A stretch of 64,000 nt of DNA from Paraglaciecola psychrophila 170 (lineage in GTDB: Bacteria > Pseudomonadota > Gammaproteobacteria > Enterobacterales > Alteromonadaceae), in NCBI RefSeq assembly GCF_000347635.1, contig NC_020514.1, forward strand, positions 248,001 through 312,000, given 5' to 3'. The notes beneath the pieces are model-generated. The model had not been told where the DNA came from. It did not search any database and was given only the letters and a program-made list of their open reading frames with translations. Positions 30,642 through 39,375 of this stretch are shown piece after piece. Numbering within the stretch: the first letter of the stretch is position 1; every line of letters starts with the position of its first letter. Both the position numbers and the translations under genes were made by a program.

Positions 30642-32666
30642 TTAAAAGAAGAATGAAAAATCGACATAAACTTGGGCCGATTTAGCTTCATCAACAAAAC
30701 TTGCTTTGCTGCTGTTTAATCCTTCTGATGATTTCGACATCATTGGGTGCGAAACAGAAAGTTGTATGGCAAATTTCTCTTCCCAATTTAACTTAAAGGT
30801 TAGGCCAGCACCTGCTAGAGCCGCCCAATTATCAACAGCATCGGCTTCGTAACCGTTAAGTGAGCCATAACCGGCATCAGCAATTAAACCAAATTGAAAT
30901 ACTTCGTTAAGGCGTTTGCCGCCCCAGACGTTAACGTTAATAACTTCTGGCAAATTGAAATACCACTCGACGCTTAACAGCGCCGCTTGGTCACCCGAAA
31001 AGTCACGGACATTATAAGCACGCACACCGTTGGCACCACCAAGGGATAACTGCTCAAAAGCCGGCAGTGCTTCGTTACTGTACTGCACACGCCACTTCAT
31101 AATGAGACGGCTTTTAGAATCGATAAAGGGGATCGGGACAAAAATTAGTGAGTTGGTATCGAGGGCGAATTTATAGAAATTGTTACTCCGGGCTTCGTCG
31201 ACTTCGTTCTGGTGCTCGCCAAACTGAACCTTAAAGTTTAACATATTCAACATCTGCACCGACTGATTTAAGGCATCAATAGAGAAAGACACCTCACCCC
31301 CACGAACATGCTCTCCGGTACCAATTTCGATAATAGCTTCAAGCTCAGTTTCTTTATCAGTAATACTGACACCTGCCGACATGTTAAAAGCCCGCGAACG
31401 AAAGAATTTATGATCTAAGCCCATGGCATAGGTCTTGTTAACACCTTCGATTTCGAGCAAGTTGATGCTGTTATTCTCGTTACTTTGATCAGCCAGCTTA
31501 AATTGGTTGTAGACGGCCGAAATTTCAAAGCGCGTGCGCAAACCAAATACCGGGATACTATATTTAAACTGACCGAGGTCAGAACCAAAGTCGTTGTCAA
31601 AGTTTTCTACAGTGTTTGATTTCAAATAACTAATGGTCAGGGCGTCGCCGTTACCGGTAAGGTTGTACCATTCCAACAAGGTGGAGATACGGTTGTCACC
31701 AGTGAATGTTGAGCCGTGGTTATCAGCATGTGTGGTCATATTCCATGAGGCGTCTTCAGTTGCTTTTAAGTTGAGGGTGGTTTCACCGGGTTTATCACCG
31801 GCCGAAAAATAACCAGTTACATTGAGACTCGGTAAATCGTTGAGTAGATACAAGCCCTCCTCCATTTGTGTGTCCCTAACCAATTCGCCGATGTAGTGCT
31901 TAAACGGCTTGGACAGTTGCTGAAAGCTATAACCTTGGTTATCTTCAACTACCACTTTACCCAAAATACCTTCTTGCACTGTTAACGTAATAACGCCGTC
32001 GGCAACTTCTTGCGCCGGAAGTTGCACCTGCGCCAAAAACAAACCCTGCTTGCGATAATAGGCGGTTAATTTGTTGGTGATTTCTTCCAGATCGGCATAA
32101 CTGACACCCCGTATGGCATTTTGCTTGTGCATCATATTTTTCAGTTGTTGTAGGTCTTTGCCAGAAAGGTTTTTGGTGTTGTCTATAGCTTCAATTTCAT
32201 TGAGGTAGTCGGCCAATTCTTCAAGATCGGTGCGAATGTAACCGCTGGCGAAAATTTCATCTTCTTTCATGTAGGTGCAACGAAGATCTTCGGCTATGGT
32301 TTCGACCTCGGCGCGGGTAATACCGGCCTCGGGATATTCAACTAATCGCGCAAACTCAAATTTTTTAACGAAGATACGCGGGCCATCGTCGCGTAAGTTT
32401 TGTCTTGGGATTTCAGTTTCAAGTTTAGGCTCATTGGCTTCAACTGTGCGCCGGTAGAACTCTTTGGTCAAGTCTTGGTCGCCTTTAGCTATCCCGTCCT
32501 GTTCAAAGGTTGATCGCACCAAGCTGCGAAAGCTAGGGCCGCTGACCTCCTGTGCCAAGCTTTCAGTCGAAACCGTTGCAATAGCCGACGCAGTAAGGAC
32601 TGCGATAAAACCCTGTCGCAATCCTAATTTTTCACATAATGTGAGCATATTTACCAACTTCAACAT
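30642..32666 (-). CDS. TPS outer-membrane transporter (TpsB, FhaC/ShlB type)
   Basis: A 674-residue protein. Residues 1 to about 39 are a signal peptide (FIAVLTASAIATVSTESLAQ). Two POTRA-like regions follow (about 75-180 and 190-270; YADLEEITNKLTAYYRKQGL then VTLTVQEGILGKVVVED). The rest is a 16-strand beta barrel, with GANGVRAYNVRDFSGDQAAL as the conserved motif 3/L6 loop (family VRGY; here VRAY) and a terminal Phe (YVDFSFFF). It threads the adhesin through the outer membrane. An AGGA site precedes the ATG at 32666. It is first in the operon, upstream of tpsA. Confidence 0.93.
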   Translation of the reverse strand: MLKLVNMLTLCEKLGLRQGFIAVLTASAIATVSTESLAQEVSGPSFRSLVRSTFEQDGIAKGDQDLTKEFYRRTVEANEPKLETEIPRQNLRDDGPRIFVKKFEFARLVEYPEAGITRAEVETIAEDLRCTYMKEDEIFASGYIRTDLEELADYLNEIEAIDNTKNLSGKDLQQLKNMMHKQNAIRGVSYADLEEITNKLTAYYRKQGLFLAQVQLPAQEVADGVITLTVQEGILGKVVVEDNQGYSFQQLSKPFKHYIGELVRDTQMEEGLYLLNDLPSLNVTGYFSAGDKPGETTLNLKATEDASWNMTTHADNHGSTFTGDNRISTLLEWYNLTGNGDALTISYLKSNTVENFDNDFGSDLGQFKYSIPVFGLRTRFEISAVYNQFKLADQSNENNSINLLEIEGVNKTYAMGLDHKFFRSRAFNMSAGVSITDKETELEAIIEIGTGEHVRGGEVSFSIDALNQSVQMLNMLNFKVQFGEHQNEVDEARSNNFYKFALDTNSLIFVPIPFIDSKSRLIMKWRVQYSNEALPAFEQLSLGGANGVRAYNVRDFSGDQAALLSVEWYFNLPEVINVNVWGGKRLNEVFQFGLIADAGYGSLNGYEADAVDNWAALAGAGLTFKLNWEEKFAIQLSVSHPMMSKSSEGLNSSKASFVDEAKSAQVYVDFSFFF

Positions 32667-32742
32667 CTTCTATTCCTAATATTCTGTGCCAACATCAAAG
32701 TGGTTTTTAACTATATATATTTACATTGTTTACAATGTTATT

Positions 32743-33395
32743 AATTACTCGCTGTTATGTTTACTGATGTCGCGTACAACCCGGAAACCGGTGTGTTGAT
32801 CAGCACTATAGTCATGAGTTTTTTGTCGTAACTAAGCACCGGCTCACCGGATGCTGCCGATGACAACCAGCCACCATCAATTTTTTATCATCGTCGAGGC
32901 TTCACTCCTGTAGATTACCAACATGATTTATTAAACTATATTTGTTATTTTTACCAGCTTTAATCTCAACTAGCTCAATACCTTTGTTAGTTGGACCAAA
33001 TTCTAGAAGGCAGTTAAGGTTGGCCTGCTCACCCTCACCCCAACACTGAGTGCTGAAACCATTCACGATAACTCGGCAAGCGATAAGCGTAATCAGTTCG
33101 TTGACTGAGCCACTACAAGTATCCCTTGGCCACTTTGACCGAAATATTATTGGCCGGTTGCTCATCTGGCAATACGACTAGAGCAAGTACTGTTGTTTAT
33201 GCAATAAGGTTTAAATCATTGACAGAAGCTTCATAACGACCAATACCATTCAGCTTTTTTGACTCACCTTCACTCACCACTAGCAGCGGGGAAAAACCAC
33301 CACCAGCGAGCTGATCTTGACTGTTATTTCGCTCGCTCTTGCCACCACTGCCTGGTTTTAAGTGAATGCAAGACTCGAGTATAGGTAAAATAGAA
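32743..33395 (-). pseudogene. FGE-sulfatase (SUMF1-like) gene remnant upstream of tpsB
   Basis: Minus-strand pieces in order: LKPGSGGKSERNNSQDQL, GIGRYEASVNDLNLIA-stop, DEQPANNISVKVAKGYL-stop, WLSQRTDYAYRLPSYREWF, GEGEQANLNCLLEFG, KNNKYSLINHVGNLQE, a stop, WLSSAASGEPVLSYDKK, a frameshift, and THDYSADQHTGFRVVRDISK ending in TAA at 32743. These are the FGE landmarks (YRLP..EW, GN.xEW, GFRVVR). Several stops and at least two frameshifts make it non-functional. It is co-directional with tpsB and tpsA, so it was probably part of the same locus. Confidence 0.8.
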
Positions 33396-33416
33396 CGACA
33401 CTTTTCGGAGAATTAA

Positions 33417-33613
33417 TATGATGCCTCATATTTGTCATCTTGACATCTATTTTATATTTTTAAGGGAGTGAAAGTTGGCTATCTTTCGTCTATTACTCAA
33501 CTTATTTTAAGTTATTAATAATTTAAAATAAGCATCTCCCGCTGCTGTGCAAACCAGTTTTTAATATTGCTTTTTCTTATGATGATGAACTGATTTTATT
33601 CGAACAGACTTAT
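33417..33613 (+). repeat. ~200-bp direct repeat, copy B (right of the adhesin locus)
   Basis: The second copy of the repeat at 20411-20614, same orientation, with scattered substitutions and a few short indels. It ends at ACAGACTTATCTG, immediately before a LacI-family fragment, whereas copy A runs into different DNA, so the repeat edges are well defined. The two copies are 13 kb apart and bracket the whole adhesin region. Confidence 0.75.
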
Positions 33614-33619
33614 CTGAGG

Positions 33620-33930
33620 CAGCACTTTACTTCGCCAAAGCGCCGAAAATAACCGTGGTGGTGTGCGGCAACGACGTGTTAGCCGTAGGGGCTTTGAGGG
33701 CGGGGATAGAGATGGGCTGAATGTGTCAAAAGATATCTCTGTTACTAGGTCCGATGACATAGAGATCGCGCGACTAGCTGATCCAGACTTGACTACAGTT
33801 CACGTGCCCCACCGAGATATGTTCCAGTGCGCCGCGTGCATGTTTATCCAAATGGTAGAATAAAGACAGGTCACCGCAAGCGTCAAGCTTCGGACCGTTT
33901 CGAGCTCCTTCTATGCAACTAGAAGCGTAA
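33620..33930 (+). pseudogene. LacI/PurR-family regulator fragment (C-terminal)
   Basis: Reads ITVVVCGNDVLAVGALRAGI then EMG-stop, then in another frame LNVSKDISVTRSDDIEIARL, ADPDLTTVHVPHRDMFQ. This is the effector-domain end of a LacI-family repressor (NDVLAxGAL, DISVTGFDD, PxLTTV). The HTH and the N-terminal half are gone; copy B of the 200-bp repeat sits where they would be. Confidence 0.75.
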
Positions 33931-34086
33931 TTTTATATATCCTGTGGTAAACGAAAAAATTCAACCCAAACTGGTAACGTCAAATCTAAATGTCGTCGCG
34001 TTCCGCCTCTGCGTTTTCGACAGCCCATTCGCCCGCAGCCTCCACCGCAACAGTTGACGCAGTGGGTAGGATATTTAGGTAATTAA

Positions 34087-35073
34087 CCTGAATCCTGTTT
34101 AATAAATTGAACTAAATGCCTGTTCCAAGATCCGAACTTTCGACTAAAAGAGATGAATCTAAAAAGGAACAGGCATGAGTAAATTTGTTGAGTTGTTTTG
34201 TGATGTCGATGATTTTTGCAAAGTATTTATACCTCAATGGTGTAAACAACTGCTTGAAGACGGTACGCGAAAACGTCAAAGAGAAGGGCAAATGACCACC
34301 AGTGAAATTATGACGATTGTCGTCAGTTTTCATATGTCACATTACCGTGATTTCAAAAACTACTCTCTTGGGTATGTATCTCTTGTGTACAAAAATGCGT
34401 TTCCAAATTTATTGAATTACACACGATTTCTAGCGGTCATGCCTAGAGTTACCGTGCTCATGTGTGCCTACTTTACATCACTTAAAGGAAAGCCATCAGG
34501 ACATGAATTCATTGACTCTACAAGCATCAAGGTGTGTCATAACATCGAATACCTAGACATAAAACCTTCGACGGTATCGCTCAACGAGGTAAAGGTACTA
34601 TGGGTTGGTTTTATGGTTTTAAGCTCCACTTAGTCGTCAATCATCACGGTGAAATTGTTGCTGCGAAAGTCACAACTGGCAATGTGCATGACACTCAACC
34701 CATACGTGAATTAGCAGAAGGTTTGACTGATAAATTGTATGGAGACAAAGGCTATTTGAGTAAAGATTTGGAAGCAGATTTATTAGACAAAGGTGTAAGT
34801 CTCATCACAACCGTTCGCAAAAATATGAAAGCAAGAGCTATATCGTTGTGGGATAGAGCCATGCTTTCAAGGCGCTATATAATTGAAACAATAAACGACC
34901 AACTTAAGAATATTTCTTATATCGAACACTCAAGGCATCGGAGTATGAACGGCTTTATGCTGAATTACTCGCGGGATTGGTCGCTTATTGTTTAAAAGAA
35001 AATAAGCCAAGCTTCAATTTAACTAACTTAGAGCTGAACTCTATGATTATTGCTTAAGCAGATCTTAGGTTAG
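34087..35073 (+). mobile_element. IS982-family insertion sequence, copy 2 (defective)
   Basis: About 987 bases, nearly identical to copy 1. The ends are TAACCTGAATCCTG on the left and, on the opposite strand, TAACCTAAGATCTG on the right. The right flank is the C-terminal end of an MFS gene on the minus strand. The left flank is unassigned DNA. Confidence 0.8.
34175..35057 (+). pseudogene. IS982-family transposase, frameshifted (copy 2)
   Basis: Same DDE transposase as copy 1, here intact up to CHNI (frame 34175-34633). A single-base loss shifts it; the right frame resumes with GWFYGFKLHLVVNHHG and YGDKGYLSK. A second one-base loss near 34945 follows GFMLN. Restoring both bases gives one protein ending at TAA 35055-35057. 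Both losses are shared with copy 1, so they predate the split of the copies. I see no slippery heptamer that would suggest programmed frameshifting. Confidence 0.85.
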
Positions 35074-35356
35074 CTATCGGTTTCGTTCACGGGGACCATT
35101 GCGCGCTGTGTCATACTGAAGAGTGCGTAAAGCGCAATAGCGCAAAAGTTGGCCCAAGCACCAACCAGAAAGCGGAAGAATCAAGATGTTGCATTGCCCA
35201 TCCAGTGACTAGCGGGCTGGTGATAGCGCCCAACCCAAAGGTAAAAAAGCCCTCCAGATGCTGCAGGAATATCAGCAGCGGAAAGAGCCCCGTTCGTATT
35301 AGCCACGTAATTATCGAAATAAAAAGCAGTGTTGGAAACAGCCTTACATCGACCAA
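35074..35356 (-). pseudogene. MFS transporter C-terminal remnant
   Basis: Minus strand: LGAITSPLVTGWAMQHLDSS then AFWLVLG, a frameshift, and ALYALFSMTQRAMVPVNETD. This is the last two membrane segments and tail of a major-facilitator carrier. It is cut by IS982 copy 2 at its 3' end. It starts 3 bases after the Nudix gene stop and in the same direction, so it was once co-transcribed with it. Confidence 0.6.
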
Positions 35357-35359
35357 TCT

Positions 35360-36109
35360 TTATTTAGGTGTATTCTCGGCCAAAAAAACTTCATGTTTGA
35401 GTTTCGAGAATTGACTGAGGTCTAGTGTAGATTTACTTAATCCTGAAGCGTTTAGTAACGATTTAATCAAATATTTGTTAAATACACTGTTGTTGTTATC
35501 GGCCAAGTAATCTTGGGGTAATTCCCATTTGGCATCATCAATTTCGTGAGTATCTTGAATATCGATTTGTGTCGAAATAGGGACAAGCTTGCACACCATA
35601 TAGATGTTGGATTTTCCAAATCGGTAAGGGTGAGTACTAGCCATCCCTAAAACAGTATCAAACGAGGTCTGAATACCTGTTTCTTCTAGTACTTCACGTA
35701 TCACGGCATCTTCAATTGTTTCACCTAATTCAATGTGGCCACCGGGTAACTTGTAAGTAGTGGCGCCGCGCTCGCGGATCACGAGTATTTCGCCTTTTGA
35801 ATTTTGCACTAAACCACCGGCCCCAAGTGAATGAGTGGGCATAAAAGGCACAAAATCTTGAGGTTGAGATTTAAAGATCAGTGTGACTTCGGTAGGTAAA
35901 CAATTATGAAAAGTGAAGCCCTGTGTGGTGGCTACTGCTATCAAATGAGCTAAATCAAGGGGCAATGTTAACCAGATAATCGCCTTGTTGTGTTGCTTAG
36001 CATGGCTCAATAAAGCGTTTAGCTGGGGTAAAAATACATCTATGTCTTCAGGGATTTGGTCGCTATCGACTATGATACCGTTGAATCTGTTGTACTCAAA
36101 TGCTAACAA
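35360..36109 (-). CDS. Nudix hydrolase
   Basis: A 249-residue protein with TTG start at 36109. The N-terminal about 90 residues form an alpha/beta domain like the one preceding the Nudix fold in plant-type NUDT proteins (IIWLTLPLDLAHLIAVAT). The Nudix box reads GGHIELGETIEDAVIREV then LEETGI (about residues 122-144), with all metal-binding Glu residues. Substrate is a nucleoside-diphosphate-linked compound; which one cannot be told. The C-terminal tail after about residue 210 is not part of the fold. Confidence 0.85.
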   Translation of the reverse strand: MLAFEYNRFNGIIVDSDQIPEDIDVFLPQLNALLSHAKQHNKAIIWLTLPLDLAHLIAVATTQGFTFHNCLPTEVTLIFKSQPQDFVPFMPTHSLGAGGLVQNSKGEILVIRERGATTYKLPGGHIELGETIEDAVIREVLEETGIQTSFDTVLGMASTHPYRFGKSNIYMVCKLVPISTQIDIQDTHEIDDAKWELPQDYLADNNNSVFNKYLIKSLLNASGLSKSTLDLSQFSKLKHEVFLAENTPK

Positions 36110-36328
36110 AATTGCTCACTTTTATATAAACGTGTCATTTTTTGAGACATTATAGGGCAAATTTCTGTGAGTCGCAGTGCTAAAGTGGCGATTCATTTAA
36201 AATATAGGATAGGATTAATTAAGTGGGGTATCTTTGAAAGTTGTGATGACAAACCTCGTTTAAGTCAGCTCAATTCGATAGGGGTTTACTGAGATGCCTA
36301 AAGTAAACCTTGTGACATTATGTTGATG

Positions 36329-36362
36329 ACACCTGTGCTGAATAATGTAAACACAGGTGTCG
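36329..36362. terminator. Perfect 10-bp hairpin after the small TPR-like gene
   Basis: GACACCTGTG pairs with CACAGGTGTC around a 14-base loop, just past the stop at 36369 on the minus strand. No T-run follows on that strand, so it may be a factor-dependent or mRNA-stabilising hairpin rather than an intrinsic terminator. Confidence 0.45.
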
Positions 36363-36368
36363 TTGATT

Positions 36369-36908
36369 TCAACGATCTGTGATCGCGATAAGTGAGGACT
36401 CTTCTTCAGACACTAAGCCATAATCCTTGTCCAGTCCGTTTTGCTGTTTAACTATTTTTAGATTAGCTGCCACTAAGTTTTGGAATCTACCTTGACTACT
36501 GGCTGCATCTAGATCTTCAAGGCTAGCCTCAAAATTTCCCAAAACATAATGCATCACTGCTCGATTATTATAGGAAATAGCTGAAGCTCTACCTGTGTTA
36601 ACTGCGGCTTGGCAGTATTGGTTCGCCTGTTCCATATCGTTAATGGCTAAATGAGCGACACACAAGTTATCAAGCAGCGGTTTACGTAAAGACACAGTTG
36701 ACGTTTTGGCTAAAGCCGCCTTGCTTTTACGGATACCCTGTTCCAATTTACCTGACTCAATTTCTCTTACACCAATAACTTCGGCCACGCTGGTTTTCAC
36801 TATTAACTGAGAGCCTACAGTGACATCAGTCGCTGATGCTTGACTAATTGGTATGCTCATCAGCATGACTAAGACTGCTGGAGTGTATAGTTTGATTGCC
36901 GTTTTCAT
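36369..36908 (-). CDS. Small exported TPR-like protein
   Basis: A 179-residue protein with a signal peptide (residues 1 to about 26, ending SQASA) and a good ribosome site (AGAAGG). The mature part has two to three TPR-like helix pairs (LLDNLCVAHLAINDMEQANQ; ISYNNRAVMHYVLGNFEASL). It is likely a periplasmic interaction protein. It is divergent from the CadC-like regulator gene, which also carries TPRs, so the two may share a signal pathway; this is inference. Confidence 0.7.
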   Translation of the reverse strand: MKTAIKLYTPAVLVMLMSIPISQASATDVTVGSQLIVKTSVAEVIGVREIESGKLEQGIRKSKAALAKTSTVSLRKPLLDNLCVAHLAINDMEQANQYCQAAVNTGRASAISYNNRAVMHYVLGNFEASLEDLDAASSQGRFQNLVAANLKIVKQQNGLDKDYGLVSEEESSLIAITDR

Positions 36909-37110
36909 AATGATATTTACCTTCTGTGTTTGAACGAGTGATACATGTTTACTTGTACTGCTTGCTTGTGCCGTGTGGGTTTGATCAGTATGGTGAACCG
37001 GTAGGAAAAATTCCTGAGGAACAGCAGATAAAAAGCTGATGAAATTGTGATTAAAAACAAATGTTGATGGTTATATACCCATATCACCTGAAAATATTGG
37101 CTAATAATTG

Positions 37111-37147
37111 AATGGGACCAGCTAGGGTGATCATTAAGTGGGACCAG
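37111..37147 (+). promoter_or_regulatory. Repeated TGGGACCAG motif before the CadC-like gene
   Basis: AATGGGACCAG and AGTGGGACCAG occur about 26 bases apart, the second ending only four bases before the TTG start. They could be two regulator half sites, or part of the leader that hides the start. No other copy was noticed nearby. Confidence 0.3.
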
Positions 37148-37151
37148 AAAA

Positions 37152-39266
37152 TTGACTGATAAAGCGCTACCTGAAAATGGTTATTTTCGTCTAGGTGACT
37201 ACTACATTGACGTGGGTGATCATCGGGTATTTCATGGTGATGAAAGTCGTCACCTAGAGCCCAAAGCGATGCATGTTCTTTATCAGCTGGCTTTGAATGC
37301 CGGCGAGACCGTTAGTCGACAAGAATTAATGGATAAAGTATGGCATGGACGAGTGGTGATGGAAGATGCCCTGACGCGGATAATCTCGCAGCTGCGCCTA
37401 ACATTCGACGACAGTAAAACTCGTCAAATAATCCACACTGTGCCTAAAAAAGGTTATCGACTATCGGCAGATGTCACTTGGCTAACTAGGCAAGAATTTA
37501 TTAAATTCAGCACAAAACACAGCACTGCTTCAGGTTTAACCACATCATTTAACAAAGGCAAAGTGGTAGCACTTATAATCTTGGGGTTAATGTTTGTTCT
37601 GCTGATTTTTGTTTTATTGATGGACACTTCTGAACATCAGGACCCTGCGACCAAGCTACTGACTCAAGAGGTTGCTCAAAAGATCGAAAGCAACGCCTCC
37701 AAAACTGAAACTATTATCGCCTTTCTACCGTGGCGCAATCTTACTGGTGACGACGCTAATGACTATTTAGCTGAGATGCTCCCCGAAGAGTTATCAATTA
37801 CACTGGCAAAGTCAGATAAAGTGACGGTGTTGGCACATTATTCTGCTCTTGCCCTTGCTAGAGAATCTGGGGCTTTAGATTCTCTAGTTGAGCAGTTAAA
37901 CCTTAACTATTGGGTAGAAGGCAGCATCACTGAGGCAAATGAGCGGATTCGAGTCCTAGTGCGTTTGGTCGAAAAACACACTAATAATGCAGTTTGGTCC
38001 GAAGTGTATGAAGATAATATGGAAAATCTACTTAAATTAAATACAAGGATCATCTCAGATATCAACGCCCAGCTGTTTGGGAAAGGCGCATCAGTAGATT
38101 TCACAACGGCACCAGGAAAAGTGGATATTAATGCCTACCGAGCCTATCTTCAGGGAAATTATTGGTGGATGAATGGAAAAACCAGCGAGTGGTTTCTTCG
38201 AGCTGAAGCATCGTTCATAAAAGCCACAGAACTAGCGCCTGATTTTGCCGCTGCGTTCGGTAGTTTAGCTTTTATCTACGCGAGGTATAGCTATCACGAT
38301 ATCTACATGGAAAAGGTCGTCGCTGTTACGAAAGCTACGGCGGCTATTGATAGAGCCTTACAACTTGATCCTAACGACATTAATGCCCTTTTAGCGGGCG
38401 CTTTGTTGGCGATTGAAGACTTACAGTTTGATATGGCCGAGCAATTGCTCAATCAAGTATTAAGTATCGATGCCTCGGATACCCGAGGTCTATATGTTTA
38501 TTCTGAGTTAGCCTTAGCTAAAAATCATTTTGACGCGGCGCTCACTTATGCTGATAAGGCGCTGCAGATAGATCCTCTTTCGCCTTGGATAAATGTAAAC
38601 AAAGCCATTGTGCACTTTTGGCGTAATGAGATGACCCAAGCGCTGGCATCTGTAAACCACGCCATTAATATTGATAATAGTTTCACGTGGGCTTATGTGT
38701 GGAAAGCTAAAATACTCAGCCAAAAGGGACAAGTCTCTGAGGCTATTGAAGTCATGAAAGCCTGTTTACAAATTGATGATGGCTCGCCTGTAAATAGCAT
38801 ATACTTGGCGCTGTTATATACCCAAGTTGACATGTCTGAGCAGGCTGAAATTTGGTTTGCCCATACTGCATCGCTTTATGGCGATTCCCCCGACGCCAGA
38901 TTTTGGCAAAGTTATTTAAGTTTTATCACACAACAAGAAGACCCAGATATCGCGCGACAACTTGTTAATCAGGTCACCTTAAAAACCACACGATTTTTTA
39001 GTTTAGTGCCTTTGCAAAAAGCTTTATTAACATCCCAACCCATGCTGATAAAGCAAGCCTTGCCACAGTTTTTATCGCTTATTGAACGTCCAAACCAATC
39101 GGGATTTTGGGTCAACCACCATAACCAATTCAGTGCCTATGCAGCATTTGCATTAATGCAGCAGCTAGATAGCGTTGAATATAAGCAACAACTAGCCTTA
39201 CTAAATATTCAGATTAAAGCATTTGAGAGCAAGGTAGTGTTAGGACTGCGAGCCAATATCAAGTAA
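37152..39266 (+). CDS. CadC-like membrane transcriptional regulator with TPR sensor
   Basis: A 704-residue one-component regulator. Residues about 10-108 are an OmpR-type winged helix (HLEPKAMHVLYQLALNAGET; DALTRIISQLRLTFDD; TVPKKGYRLSA). One membrane segment lies at about 137-158 (VVALIILGLMFVLLIFVLLM). The periplasmic part has a TolB-N-like region (FLPWRNLTGDDANDYLAEML), then several TPRs (about residues 330-560; PDFAAAFGSLAFIYARYSYH and ALTYADKALQIDPLSPWI). It would bind DNA while tethered in the inner membrane. An in-frame stop at 37128 forces a TTG start at 37152. Signal and targets are unknown; the divergent TPR-like gene is one candidate target. Confidence 0.85.
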   Translation: MTDKALPENGYFRLGDYYIDVGDHRVFHGDESRHLEPKAMHVLYQLALNAGETVSRQELMDKVWHGRVVMEDALTRIISQLRLTFDDSKTRQIIHTVPKKGYRLSADVTWLTRQEFIKFSTKHSTASGLTTSFNKGKVVALIILGLMFVLLIFVLLMDTSEHQDPATKLLTQEVAQKIESNASKTETIIAFLPWRNLTGDDANDYLAEMLPEELSITLAKSDKVTVLAHYSALALARESGALDSLVEQLNLNYWVEGSITEANERIRVLVRLVEKHTNNAVWSEVYEDNMENLLKLNTRIISDINAQLFGKGASVDFTTAPGKVDINAYRAYLQGNYWWMNGKTSEWFLRAEASFIKATELAPDFAAAFGSLAFIYARYSYHDIYMEKVVAVTKATAAIDRALQLDPNDINALLAGALLAIEDLQFDMAEQLLNQVLSIDASDTRGLYVYSELALAKNHFDAALTYADKALQIDPLSPWINVNKAIVHFWRNEMTQALASVNHAINIDNSFTWAYVWKAKILSQKGQVSEAIEVMKACLQIDDGSPVNSIYLALLYTQVDMSEQAEIWFAHTASLYGDSPDARFWQSYLSFITQQEDPDIARQLVNQVTLKTTRFFSLVPLQKALLTSQPMLIKQALPQFLSLIERPNQSGFWVNHHNQFSAYAAFALMQQLDSVEYKQQLALLNIQIKAFESKVVLGLRANIK

Positions 39267-39375
39267 ACGAGTTTGGATGCTAAGTTATGAATCGATTTAA
39301 TGACGTGCTCAATCCGCGACTTAGGAGCACATTATAAAAAGTGTAGGTGTCATGCCTAATCATTAAGGTCTTCAA

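Noticed and set aside
34175..35057. Programmed frameshift in IS982
   Set aside because: No slippery heptamer or pseudoknot is visible at the shift sites, there are two separate sites, and this family normally uses a single frame. Shared mutation is simpler.
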